Source: Candidatus Poseidoniaceae archaeon (GTDB lineage Archaea; Thermoplasmatota; Poseidoniia; Poseidoniales; Poseidoniaceae). Taken from it: a stretch of DNA of 64,000 nucleotides. Numbering within the stretch: position 1 is the stretch's first letter; every line of letters begins with the position of its first letter. Shown here piece by piece: positions 9,392 through 17,411 of the stretch. Below the pieces are notes generated by a model. It made no database searches, was not told the DNA's origin, and worked only from the letters and a program-made list of their open reading frames with translations. The position numbers and the translations under genes were made by a program. The stretch is taken from assembly GCA_938084675.1 (NCBI GenBank), contig CALKGM010000006.1, forward strand, positions 26,464-90,463, read 5' to 3'.

Positions 9392-10054
9392 ATGTCGGGT
9401 ATGATCGCTCATTGGGGAGTTCATTCGACCGCTGATGCTGATGCCGCTCGACCGATTGCATTTCTTGACCGTGACGGTGTGCTCAATGTCGGTCGGCAAG
9501 GCTACGTCAATCGGCCTTCTGAGGTTGAATTACTGCCAGGTGTTGCTGACGTCATTGCTCAATTGAAAGAATTGGATTTTTTGATTTGTGTCGTTACGAA
9601 TCAATCTGCGATAAGCCGTGGTCTGTGGGACGCAGGACAACTTGAAGTGATTCATCAGGAACTACAACAACAACTTCTCTCAAGAAATGAACATGCTGGT
9701 ATTGATTTGTTCCTCACTTGCCCCCACCGGTATGAGGATTCCTGTGGATGTAGAAAACCATCACCTGAAATGTTGTATTTGGGTCATCAGCTTCTCAGAA
9801 TGAGCGGTCAAAAAGAACAGATGTATTTCTCATCGAAGATTCACCCGGTATCAAACCGAACCGTCAATTGGTGGGGTGAAAAACCAGAGCCGTTTCATCC
9901 GCTGGACCTCATGGTTGGCGACCGCCGCTCAGATATGGGTGCTGGTTGGGCATACGGTGCTCGATTGTTTAGGGTGAGTGCGCATGAAGGCATTCAGTCT
10001 GCGATGTCGCGATTGTTGAACGAGAATGATACTGGGGATGCATTCCAACCCTGA
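9392..10054 (+). CDS. HAD-superfamily phosphatase, GmhB/HisB-N type
   Basis: A 220-residue HAD phosphatase with FLDRDGVLN (nucleophile Asp, ~25), VVTNQSAISRG (motif II), a zinc-loop signature CPH...CGCRKP typical of D,D-heptose 1,7-bisphosphate 7-phosphatase and histidinol-phosphatase, and MVGDRRSDMGAG (motif IV). It is longer than the ~180-190 residues usual for GmhB because of an insertion of about 25 residues (KEQMYFSSKIHPVS and following) before motif IV. Possible roles are a heptose-containing surface glycan or the histidinol-phosphate step of histidine synthesis; the neighbours do not decide. ATG 9392 is used; an in-frame ATG at 9401 is also possible. TiaS follows nine bases later, probably in one transcript. 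Confidence 0.78.
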   Translation: MSGMIAHWGVHSTADADAARPIAFLDRDGVLNVGRQGYVNRPSEVELLPGVADVIAQLKELDFLICVVTNQSAISRGLWDAGQLEVIHQELQQQLLSRNEHAGIDLFLTCPHRYEDSCGCRKPSPEMLYLGHQLLRMSGQKEQMYFSSKIHPVSNRTVNWWGEKPEPFHPLDLMVGDRRSDMGAGWAYGARLFRVSAHEGIQSAMSRLLNENDTGDAFQP

Positions 10055-10063
10055 GGTGAATCT

Positions 10064-11251
10064 ATGGGTTGGCTTGGATTGGACGATACGGATTCTCTTG
10101 CTGGTGGTTGCACCACAAAAACGATGGAGAAGTTGATTCAAAATTTACCCCAAAACGTTCGGGTAGGAACAGTTCGTTTGGTTCGTCTGTGGCCCTTTGC
10201 TTCCGGGCGGACAAGGGGCAATGCAGCATTGGCTGTAGAACTCCAATGTGAAGATGAAGAATTTCTTATTGCACATCTCAACAGTTGGTGGATGAATGAA
10301 TTGTCGCCCCTCAAAGGCCTCATTTCTCCATCACATCATTCGGACCGCCCTCAGGTTCCGTCCGACCCGGGCATGGTGTGGTTTGATTCTCAGCCTGACG
10401 AAGTTCATTACTGGTCTGCAGTTCAACATCATGTAGCCATTGATGACGTTCCACCAGCAACCAAATCGTGGGGTGGGGCAGGAATTATCGGAGCAACAGC
10501 AGCGGTTGCGTGGCCAGGACGAACATCAACATGGGAAGCCATAGCATGGAGGCTTAGCACTGATGTTAGCAAACCAAGAAGTGTATGTTTGGAATCACTC
10601 AAAGAGATTGATATGTGGCCGGGTACCTTCATGTCACGTGATCCTCGTAGCGGAACTTCTCTTATTGCTCCTCGTGGGCACTCTCCTGTTCTTTGTGGAG
10701 TCCGTGCGAAAACCGAATTACAGGCAAGTAAAGCATTGGCTCATGTTCTTTCTTCCCAACACACAGAGCGTTCAGACGGCTACCGTACGTTCATGACAAA
10801 TCAAGCCACAGGAGACCATCTTCAACCGGCCACTCAGGCAACGGTCGAAGAGATTGAGGTTCATCCTCAGCGAAAGCATGCAAGAATCCAGACATCGGAT
10901 GGTATTTGGATTTCATTTGGAGAAGGCGGGCCTGTTAACCAATTATCCCGATGGTTAAACAAAGGAGACATTGTGGAAATGAAGGGCCTTAAGTCTGAAG
11001 ACGGAACCTTCCACTTAGAGCAACTTCGAGTTATTTCATGGAAACCAAGGAACAAACAGCGCCCTCTCTGTTCGGCGTGTAATGTGCGCATGAAAAGTAT
11101 GGGTCGTGACCAAGGCGTACGATGTCCGAAATGCAAGCTGAGACAAGACGATACTTGGGAAGATGTCCCTTCCCAACCTCCATTTCTTGATTGGGTAGAA
11201 CCTCCGGCATCTTTCCGCAGGCACCTTGCGCGGCCTCTTGATTTTGATTAA
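10064..11251 (+). CDS. tiaS: tRNA(Ile2) 2-agmatinylcytidine synthetase TiaS
   Basis: A 395-residue protein with the family-defining N-terminus GLDDTDSLAGGCTT, where the Asp residues bind the nucleotide and metal. It also has the SGRTRGNAALA block and a WGGAGIIGA-AA-AW segment, as in TiaS. The C-terminus carries an OB-like domain and a zinc ribbon (CSACNVRMK...CPKCKLR). TiaS uses ATP and agmatine to convert C34 of tRNA-Ile(CAU) to agmatidine, so that AUA is read as isoleucine; it is archaeal-specific. A strong GAGGTGA sits seven bases before the ATG. The next gene is separated by a T-rich tract. Confidence 0.92.
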   Translation: MGWLGLDDTDSLAGGCTTKTMEKLIQNLPQNVRVGTVRLVRLWPFASGRTRGNAALAVELQCEDEEFLIAHLNSWWMNELSPLKGLISPSHHSDRPQVPSDPGMVWFDSQPDEVHYWSAVQHHVAIDDVPPATKSWGGAGIIGATAAVAWPGRTSTWEAIAWRLSTDVSKPRSVCLESLKEIDMWPGTFMSRDPRSGTSLIAPRGHSPVLCGVRAKTELQASKALAHVLSSQHTERSDGYRTFMTNQATGDHLQPATQATVEEIEVHPQRKHARIQTSDGIWISFGEGGPVNQLSRWLNKGDIVEMKGLKSEDGTFHLEQLRVISWKPRNKQRPLCSACNVRMKSMGRDQGVRCPKCKLRQDDTWEDVPSQPPFLDWVEPPASFRRHLARPLDFD

Positions 11252-11260
11252 AAAAGTAAT

Positions 11261-11280
11261 ATTTTGGTCTTTTTTTCTTC
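11261..11280 (+). terminator. T-rich terminator after tiaS
   Basis: A run of seven T at 11270-11276 continues as CTTC, ten to thirty bases after the TAA of tiaS at 11249-11251. It is a typical hairpin-free archaeal terminator. The A/T-rich stretch 11249-11265 may also serve as the promoter of the following small gene. Confidence 0.45.
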
Positions 11281-11316
11281 GGAAAGATGAAAAGATACAA
11301 TGAAGTCCGAATTTTT

Positions 11317-11574
11317 ATGGACCCAGATACCAGTCGGAATATTGCCTACCTACTCGGAGTCTTAACGCTGGCAGTAATGGTGTACTTCATTTCTCGCAGA
11401 GCTATGGAAAACCGAACAGAGATGCTCGAGAGCAACGCCCCTAAAGTGGCGGGCGAAGATGAACTTGAGGGTGGTGCTCGCAATCCACAACAATTTGATG
11501 AACCCGATGAAGATGCATTGAATGAGATGGCTGAACTTTTGGGTGACGACGAAGACTCAGAGATGGAATCCTGA
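11317..11574 (+). CDS. Small membrane-anchored acidic protein, function unknown
   Basis: An 85-residue protein if it starts at ATG 11317 (MDPDTSRN). An upstream in-frame ATG at 11287 would add ten residues but lies inside the probable promoter/leader. One membrane helix (~7-26, YLLGVLTLAVMVYFIS) is followed by a positive RR-containing boundary and a strongly acidic tail of about 50 residues (DEDALNEMAELLGDDEDSE). The predicted topology is N-out with a cytosolic acidic tail. I recognise no family. Its 3' end overlaps the 3' end of the convergent RecA-like gene by 18 bases. Confidence 0.6.
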   Translation: MDPDTSRNIAYLLGVLTLAVMVYFISRRAMENRTEMLESNAPKVAGEDELEGGARNPQQFDEPDEDALNEMAELLGDDEDSEMES

Positions 11575-12147
11575 ATCCTTAAGTTCAATCTCAAGCCTTT
11601 CTTTTCCAGCAATGATTGTTCTGGATCCGCCTTCCTTCCGCCTCCACATTTTCCAAGTTTCAAATCCTGCTTCAGTCATCGCCTTTTCACCTCTTGCAAC
11701 AATTGGGTCCTGACCCTTTCCGCTTGCATCAGCACTCCCCTTTGAGATCAATAAGAGTGTAATGCCCCCTCCAGTTTCTTGAGCCAAACGGCCTACCTCA
11801 GCGACCAGGTTTGTAGGTATTTTTCCCGTGTTATCGCACCAATCGTCCAGGACAACCAAACCAACGCTGGGTAGGCCGTGTATTGCTTCAATCATAGCAT
11901 CGATTGCCCGTTCAAATTTCCCTCCGAAATTCATAGCATGAAATCGGGATGATTCAACCAACGAGAGGTGGGAGAATAACTGAGAAAATCTTGAACCGTC
12001 AGGAAGGTCGCTTGATGCCCATAATACTCGACCGTTGTTGGAAATCGTATCTGCGGCAAGGTGAAGACCAAAACTCGTGCCTCCTGTACTTCCTTCAACT
12101 GCAAAGTGAATGTTTTTTCCTTCCACCCCGAATACATAACGCTCCAT
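11557..12147 (-). CDS. RecA/RadB-superfamily-like protein with degenerate P-loop
   Basis: A 196-residue protein (ATG 12147; an in-frame ATG at 12159 would add four residues). Its layout is that of small RecA-fold proteins: an N-terminal strand then EGSTGGTSFGLHLAA where a Walker A should be, but with Thr in place of the invariant Lys; a strand WASSDLPDGSRF resembling the post-Walker A Glu strand; and a Walker B-like VGLVVLDDWCD. It then has a helix and a LLLISKG strand. This suggests an inactivated RadB/KaiC-like ATPase with a structural or regulatory role, as in some RecA paralogues. The family assignment is by pattern only. It is transcribed divergently from the small gene at 12238. Confidence 0.55.
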   Translation of the reverse strand: MERYVFGVEGKNIHFAVEGSTGGTSFGLHLAADTISNNGRVLWASSDLPDGSRFSQLFSHLSLVESSRFHAMNFGGKFERAIDAMIEAIHGLPSVGLVVLDDWCDNTGKIPTNLVAEVGRLAQETGGGITLLLISKGSADASGKGQDPIVARGEKAMTEAGFETWKMWRRKEGGSRTIIAGKERLEIELKDSGFHL

Positions 12148-12237
12148 GCATTGGGACACGCGCCAATGGTGAATGAGTCTTGCGTACCGTCAACACGGCT
12201 CAGCAAGGGCTATGACCTATGCAGATGAGCGAGGTGC

Positions 12238-12453
12238 ATGGCCGGTGAAGTCCGAGACGGAGAGCGAATCCCCAGAAGACCTCTTCCTGAGTTTGAAGAA
12301 GCCGCAAGTTTTGCTGAAGCATTGAATCGCGATGGTTTCTTGGGAACTGCCCTCGGTGATAAAAACCAATATGGGCCCGTCGCCATGATGGTTCTGTTGC
12401 TCATTGTGGCCGCCATTACCGGAACGATTCTCCGATTGCTCCGTAATCTTTGA
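12238..12453 (+). CDS. Small single-helix membrane protein, function unknown
   Basis: A 71-residue protein with a charged N-terminal half (RIPRRPLPEFEEAA) and a C-terminal membrane helix (~49-65, VAMMVLLLIVAAITGTIL) ending in RLLRNL, so the soluble part is probably cytosolic with a C-terminal tail anchor. The in-frame stop at 12226 fixes ATG 12238 as the earliest start. Codon use resembles that of the neighbours. I recognise no family. Confidence 0.5.
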   Translation: MAGEVRDGERIPRRPLPEFEEAASFAEALNRDGFLGTALGDKNQYGPVAMMVLLLIVAAITGTILRLLRNL

Positions 12454-12525
12454 TGCGTTCAAAAAACGCTGAAAGTTCCCGAATTGTAGGGATAACATCA
12501 AACCCTGTATCACCGGACCCAGCGC

Positions 12526-12960
12526 ATGGAAGATAGTTCTGTAAATGTAGAAGCACGTACGTCTTCACAAGATAAGCGTTGGACCATTATGGCGGCCCTC
12601 CTCGGTACAAATACTGCCTTCATGCTCTTCCAAGGAATGGAACAAGAAAATCATCCAACCGCTATCCGGGAAGTTGCTTTGACGATCATTGCCGCAGCCT
12701 TACCGTTCCAATCGGTTTATTTTTTGATTTACACGTTTGTTCTAGAGCACGAATCTCAATTGAGTGAGGCTCGTAAAACCCGTCTACAATATGCTTCTGC
12801 AGTGTGTCAAATCGTCGCCTACAGTTCCTTAATCGGGGTGGCTATGATGTGGTATAACATTTCGAATTATGTAGGAGTTTTCTTTGTGATTTCAACAGGA
12901 TTAGCCATCATCTTGATTCGTTCTGTCATGAGTCCAGTGGTTGCTGATTCTGCTCAATAG
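12526..12960 (+). CDS. Four-helix membrane protein, function unknown
   Basis: A 144-residue protein with about four hydrophobic segments (~20-37, 49-70, 87-105, 111-132) and a short polar N-terminus. A charged loop (EHESQLSEARKTRLQ) lies between helices two and three and is probably cytosolic. There is no catalytic motif. No ribosome-binding site precedes ATG 12526, so the transcript may be leaderless. I do not recognise the family; the next gene is purB. Confidence 0.6.
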   Translation: MEDSSVNVEARTSSQDKRWTIMAALLGTNTAFMLFQGMEQENHPTAIREVALTIIAAALPFQSVYFLIYTFVLEHESQLSEARKTRLQYASAVCQIVAYSSLIGVAMMWYNISNYVGVFFVISTGLAIILIRSVMSPVVADSAQ

Positions 12961-12970
12961 TTCATGAACT

Positions 12971-13003
12971 CCCGTCGTGATTCCCATCATGGTGAACGGG
13001 AAT
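12971..13003 (+). promoter_or_regulatory. Overlapping alternative inverted repeats upstream of purB
   Basis: ATTCCC at 12980-12985 can pair with GGGAAT at 12998-13003, while CCCGT at 12971-12975 can pair with ACGGG at 12996-13000. The two pairings share the GGG and exclude each other. They lie 30-60 bases before the purB start. They could be a small switch or an operator, but short repeats of this size also arise by chance. Confidence 0.25.
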
Positions 13004-13034
13004 GTTGATGAATGGAGTCGGTCGGACGATAACC

Positions 13035-14384
13035 ATGGCATTCTGTCCACTGGATTACCGCTACGGCTGTCAAGAGTTCAAACACATTTGGTCTGAAGTT
13101 GGCCGTCATGAACGTCAGCTCGAGGTTGAACGCGCGCTCATATGGGCACACATGCAACTCGGACGTGTCACGCAGGCCGATTATGACAGAGTTGCCTCTA
13201 TCGCAAACCCTAAGTCGGTGACCAAAGAACGGGTTTCTGAAATTGAAGCAGAAACACGACACGACATCATGGCTCTTACAAAAGCCATGGCCGAAGCCGC
13301 AGGCGAGGCAGGTTGGTGCATTCATCTCGGCGCTACATCGAATGACATTGTTGATACCGCTGTCGCACTTCAACTTCGTGATAGTATCGTTTTGCTTCGA
13401 GAGCAACTTTGCCTCCTCATCGGTGTCTGTGCTGATGTTGCCGAGCGGGAGCGTGACACCGTTATGCTTGGCCGAACACACGGACAAGCCGCTGTCCCCA
13501 TAACATTTGGTCTGAAAGCTGCCGTTTGGCTTGATGAACTGCGTCGTCAACTCATCCGTTTGGATGAAGCCACCCCCCGAATCGCAGTAGGTAAATTCCT
13601 TGGCGCAGTTGGAACCGGTGCTGCTCAAGGTGTTAATGCACGTGAACTTCAACGACTCATTCTTACACATCTTGGCCTGGGCGTCCCTCTCGCAACCACA
13701 CAAGTTGTTGGGCGTGACCGATATATCGAATATGTCTCATGGCTGGCAAATATCGCAGCAACATGTGAGAAAATCCTTCAGGAAATACGCAACCTTCAGC
13801 GCTCTGAAATTCAAGAAGCAGGTGAAGGTTTTGATGTTGAAAAGCAAGTTGGCTCATCAACGATGGCTCACAAAAAGAACCCCATCAAATCCGAGAACGC
13901 TTCAGGTCTTGCTCGTATTGTTCGTTCAATGATCATACCAACATACGAGAACGCACTGTTGTGGCACGAGCGAGATTTAGCGAATTCAAGCAGTGAACGG
14001 TTTACTCTATCCCACGGCTCCGCACTTTGCGAAGACGTCATCGCAAAAACTCGAGATGTGTTAACCAATATGTGGGTTGACGCTGACCGTTGTCTTGAAA
14101 ATATCAAGGCTCAACGTGGCCTTGTGATGGCCGAGAAAGTCATGATTGACCTTGTTGACCATGGCATTGCCCGTGATGAAGCACACGAAATCCTCCGGGA
14201 AGCATCCTTCACCGCTGTAGCAAACAAAGAAGAATTGATCGATGTTTGTAGCCGAACTCCTGCTATATCTGCTGCATTTTCAGCAGATGAATTGGAAGCA
14301 ATGTTTGACCCTGCTAATCATATCGGTGTTTCAGGCGAACTCGTTGACGAATGTGTAGCTCTTGCTCGGGCTGCTATTCAATGA
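13035..14384 (+). CDS. purB: Adenylosuccinate lyase
   Basis: A 449-residue lyase of the aspartase/fumarase superfamily. The start MAFCPLDYRYG at ATG 13035 gives the usual N-terminus; an upstream in-frame ATG at 13002 adds only atypical residues. It shows ETRHDIMAL, the GATSNDIVDTA signature with the substrate-binding Ser/Asn, LGRTHGQAA with the general-acid His, and the mobile-loop signature SSTMAHKKNPIKSE with the catalytic Ser. It removes fumarate from SAICAR and from adenylosuccinate in purine synthesis. The last seven bases overlap the end of the convergent dph6. Confidence 0.95.
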   Translation: MAFCPLDYRYGCQEFKHIWSEVGRHERQLEVERALIWAHMQLGRVTQADYDRVASIANPKSVTKERVSEIEAETRHDIMALTKAMAEAAGEAGWCIHLGATSNDIVDTAVALQLRDSIVLLREQLCLLIGVCADVAERERDTVMLGRTHGQAAVPITFGLKAAVWLDELRRQLIRLDEATPRIAVGKFLGAVGTGAAQGVNARELQRLILTHLGLGVPLATTQVVGRDRYIEYVSWLANIAATCEKILQEIRNLQRSEIQEAGEGFDVEKQVGSSTMAHKKNPIKSENASGLARIVRSMIIPTYENALLWHERDLANSSSERFTLSHGSALCEDVIAKTRDVLTNMWVDADRCLENIKAQRGLVMAEKVMIDLVDHGIARDEAHEILREASFTAVANKEELIDVCSRTPAISAAFSADELEAMFDPANHIGVSGELVDECVALARAAIQ

Positions 14385-15025
14385 AATTCAAGATGGCCAC
14401 GAATACCGTCCCAGTGGGTGGTGTAGTTGACATCGAGAGAATTGTCCATGTGTGGTCCCGAAATTACTAGGGTTTCGTATTCTCCTCCCTCTCCTTCAAT
14501 GTGGAAACGGTATTTGTTTGCTAGGTGGCGCAATTCTGTAAGTTTCGCCTCATCCAACAAAACTCCGAGCCATGATTCATCCAATCCTTCACAACTTACG
14601 CCTGTGATCATAATTTCAAATCCGTTGGCCACCATGTTGGAAAGATGATGGTCGCCATCTTGATGCCACAATGGGGTCCAACTCACGACATGAAGACGCT
14701 CCGCCATACGCTCAAGCCTGGATTTTTGATAGTCGGACCGGAGTGCTCCACTGACAATTCCATCGATATCTCGTTCTTTTAATGCCGATTCTAAATCTTC
14801 AATATCTTGGGGCGTTTCTCCTGATGTGTTGACGTTGACCCATTCAACATCGGCAAGTTCTGCTTGTTGCTTCACAAGTTCTGTCCCTGGGATTTGAAAC
14901 ATTGGCGAATCTTCTCCCGTAACAGAAACCGTGACAAGACAATCGATAGTCCAGCCTTTACAACGAGCCCACCACCATGCGGCCGCAGAATCTTTTCCAC
15001 CCGATGAAAGGACTGCAACTCGCAT
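14378..15025 (-). CDS. dph6: Diphthine--ammonia ligase (Dph6)
   Basis: A 215-residue PP-loop ATPase starting MRVAVLSSGGKDSAAAW at ATG 15025; the frame extends further upstream but without coding character. The SGGKDS loop at ~7-12 binds ATP. GIVSGALRSDYQKSRLERM and the C-terminal GEGGEYETLV are the Dph6/ATPBD4 signatures. It performs the last step of diphthamide synthesis, amidating diphthine on EF-2. Its substrate EF-2, with the receiving histidine, is encoded at 27046-29253. A 153-base gap separates it from the divergent psmA and probably holds both promoters. Confidence 0.9.
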   Translation of the reverse strand: MRVAVLSSGGKDSAAAWWWARCKGWTIDCLVTVSVTGEDSPMFQIPGTELVKQQAELADVEWVNVNTSGETPQDIEDLESALKERDIDGIVSGALRSDYQKSRLERMAERLHVVSWTPLWHQDGDHHLSNMVANGFEIMITGVSCEGLDESWLGVLLDEAKLTELRHLANKYRFHIEGEGGEYETLVISGPHMDNSLDVNYTTHWDGIRGHLEFH

Positions 15026-15178
15026 GACACCCCCACACTGTCCACCTTCATGAGTATGGTTCTCAAACTGAGGGTTGATATGGGGGGAGTGTTTGAACGG
15101 TCTGTTGATGGAGTTGCGGGTCATCTTAATCCACCCGCATCCTCATAAAGTGTCAACCGAACGAAAGGAACAGAGGTC

Positions 15179-15907
15179 ATGAATATGCAACCAAGCGGAA
15201 GAGGATACGACCATGGAATTACAACGTTTAGCCCAGACGGACGGTTGTTCCAAGTAGAATATGCACGAGAATCAGTAAAGCGTGGGACTACCACTGCTGG
15301 ATTGAAATTCAAAGACGGCGTTGTCCTTGTTTGTGACAAGCGTATCATCAGCCGCCTCATCATCCCAGAGTCCATCGAGAAGATGTTCAAAGTTGACAAC
15401 CATGTTGGAATCGCCACGTCGGGACTTGTCGCAGACGCTCGTCAACTCGTTGCCCGAGCCCGAGTTGAAGCACAAGTTAACCGAATCACCTACGGCGCAA
15501 CCGTTCCTGTGGATGTACTTGTCAAGAAAATTTGTGACTTTAAGCAATCCTTCACCCAATACGGTGGGTCTCGCCCCTTTGGTACAGCCCTCCTTATCGG
15601 CGGAGTTGACGATAACGGCATCCATCTCTATGAGACAGACCCGTCCGGCGCATACCAATCCTACCATGCAGGTGCGATTGGCAGTGGCCGAAATACTGTG
15701 ATTGAATTCTTTGAAGACAACTGGAAGGACAACATGACGCTCAATGCCGCTATGAAACTTGGTTTGGAAGCCCTGCGCACTGCCAACGACGCTGAATTAA
15801 ACCGAGAGGCCGTAGAAGTCACTGTTGTTGATTCTGAAGGTTACCGAGTTCTTGACCGAGCTGCTGTGAACAAGCAAATCGACCGTCTCAAGCCTCTTGA
15901 TAACTGA
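15179..15907 (+). CDS. psmA: Proteasome subunit alpha
   Basis: A 242-residue 20S proteasome alpha subunit. The N-terminus GRGYDHGITTFSPDGRLFQVEYA is the alpha-subunit signature (only its parts are quoted elsewhere), with the gate-forming N-terminal helix before a beta-sandwich. There is no N-terminal Thr nucleophile, as expected for alpha. RPFGTALLIGGVD and GSGRNTVIEF are conserved internal blocks. Seven copies form the outer ring and dock PAN, which is encoded at 59899-61119. It is the first gene of the archaeal exosome/proteasome superoperon that continues to pfdB. Confidence 0.96.
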   Translation: MNMQPSGRGYDHGITTFSPDGRLFQVEYARESVKRGTTTAGLKFKDGVVLVCDKRIISRLIIPESIEKMFKVDNHVGIATSGLVADARQLVARARVEAQVNRITYGATVPVDVLVKKICDFKQSFTQYGGSRPFGTALLIGGVDDNGIHLYETDPSGAYQSYHAGAIGSGRNTVIEFFEDNWKDNMTLNAAMKLGLEALRTANDAELNREAVEVTVVDSEGYRVLDRAAVNKQIDRLKPLDN

Positions 15908-15963
15908 AATTAAGTCGGCACATTGATGCCTTCTCACGGGTTGTCCTCACGTGAGGGAACACT

Positions 15964-16650
15964 ATGGTAAGTCTTGATGCAGCGGTTCTAGCCCGAATGG
16001 AAAAAGGCGGTAAGAGATACGAGATTCTTGTTGACCCCTACCTCGTTGATGATTTCAAGGCGAACCCATCGTCGGTCAATCCAGACGACTTTTTTGCAAT
16101 GGATGAAGTGTTTCACGATGCTAGAGGAGGGGAACGCCCCACTGAAGAATCCATTGAGGCTGTTTTTGGAACGCAAGACATTGTCGTGATTGCACAAACA
16201 ATTTTCCAAAAAGGAAGTCTTCAACTCACAACTGTTCAACGAAAAGCCATGGTTGAAACAATGCGTCAACAGATTATTCATCAAATTCACACCCAAGCAG
16301 TTGACCCAAAGACCAAGTCGCCTCACCCTAAGACCCGACTTGAACTCGCTTTAGACGAATCGAGATATTCCGTTGACCCGTTCAAGCGTCTTGATGAGCA
16401 AGTTAAGGACGCCATCGCCAAACTCAAACCACTCATTCCGCTTTCATTCGAATCTGTTCGTCTTGCGATCAAAGTGCCCGGCTCTGCCTATGGTGGCGTC
16501 AATCAAATTCTACGTCCATACCAACAGAAGCAAGGATGGCTGGAAGATGGTTCTTGGGCGTGCGTCATTGAGTGTCCTGCGGGAATGAAACCGGATTTAA
16601 TCGGGCAAGTTATGCGTCGCTCTTCCGACGCAGAAGTCAAAGAATTGTAA
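15964..16650 (+). CDS. sbds: Ribosome maturation protein SBDS (Sdo1 family)
   Basis: A 228-residue protein with the three-domain SBDS layout. The N-terminal FYSH domain (~1-90) contains KGGKRYEILVDP and DIVVIAQTIFQKGS. The middle helical domain contains QRKAMVETMRQQIIHQIHTQAVDPKTKSPHP (quoted here only as a position guide, 98-128). The C-terminal ferredoxin-like domain has AIKVPGSAYG. SBDS helps release the anti-association factor aIF6 from the large ribosomal subunit. It sits between psmA and rrp4, its standard archaeal place. Confidence 0.95.
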   Translation: MVSLDAAVLARMEKGGKRYEILVDPYLVDDFKANPSSVNPDDFFAMDEVFHDARGGERPTEESIEAVFGTQDIVVIAQTIFQKGSLQLTTVQRKAMVETMRQQIIHQIHTQAVDPKTKSPHPKTRLELALDESRYSVDPFKRLDEQVKDAIAKLKPLIPLSFESVRLAIKVPGSAYGGVNQILRPYQQKQGWLEDGSWACVIECPAGMKPDLIGQVMRRSSDAEVKEL

Positions 16651-16721
16651 GCGGGCAACCTGTTGGCCATAGGGTGGCCTTTATCATGGGATGTCGTTTC
16701 GCCGTGAATGGAGAGAAAAGA

Positions 16722-17411
16722 ATGTCCCAAGGTCAAACCGGCGCCGAGCAGCGCCTCGTGACCCCGGGTATGGCCATCGGGCCATCCGCCGGGAAGCGCG
16801 CAGGAAGCGGTATTATTACCGAACAAGAAACGATGATTGCCACCCAACTCGGATGGCTTCAAGAAAAGAACAACACCATGTCTGTTCATCCCATTCACTC
16901 GGCTTACATGCCCCGTTCCGGCGACCTCATCGTAGCCAATGTTGCAGAAGTTCGTAACAATTTGTGGTTCATGGACATCAACGGAGCCTTCCAAGGTTTG
17001 CTCCCGATGTCATTGGCCCCATGGAAGGTTGAATTTGGTGCTGCTCGTCAACATATGGATGTTGGTAATGTGGTCTTAGCACGTGTTCAAGAAGTGGATG
17101 AATGCCACAATGTTGTCCTTACTATGAAAGGCGTCGGTCTTCGCCGCCTGAACCAAGGTGCTGTGGAAAATATTCCTGTCCAACATGTGGACCGAGTGCG
17201 TGGAGATGGCAACATCCTCCTCCAACGTTTGCGAGATGCCAGTGACTGCCGCATTATGGTCGGCGAAAATGGTCGTGTATGGATTGACGGCGATTCAAAC
17301 GGAATCGCATGGGCCCGAAAGGCTCTCAAAATGGTGGCAAACAAAGGCCACACAACTGAATTCGAAGCGATTCTCGCAGAGATGGAACAAGAAAAGAAAG
17401 GTGATGCTTAA
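16722..17411 (+). CDS. rrp4: Exosome complex RNA-binding protein Rrp4
   Basis: A 229-residue exosome cap subunit. ATG 16722 is chosen because GGAGAG lies seven bases upstream and MSQGQTGAEQRLVTPG gives the usual short N-terminal arm; earlier in-frame starts overlap SBDS or lack a site. Domains: the N-terminal strand domain (RLVTPGMAIG), an S1 domain (~65-140, PRSGDLIVANVAEV...GLLPMS), and a C-terminal KH domain (~150-215) with GENGRVWIDGD as the nucleic-acid loop. It binds RNA and guides it into the Rrp41-Rrp42 hexamer. Its TAA overlaps the rrp41 ATG by one base. Confidence 0.94.
   Translation: MSQGQTGAEQRLVTPGMAIGPSAGKRAGSGIITEQETMIATQLGWLQEKNNTMSVHPIHSAYMPRSGDLIVANVAEVRNNLWFMDINGAFQGLLPMSLAPWKVEFGAARQHMDVGNVVLARVQEVDECHNVVLTMKGVGLRRLNQGAVENIPVQHVDRVRGDGNILLQRLRDASDCRIMVGENGRVWIDGDSNGIAWARKALKMVANKGHTTEFEAILAEMEQEKKGDA

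Noticed and set aside
15026..15178. A possible small RNA in the gap between dph6 and psmA
   Set aside because: Nothing in it forms a recognisable RNA fold or a C/D-box pair; the 153 bases are enough for two divergent promoters.
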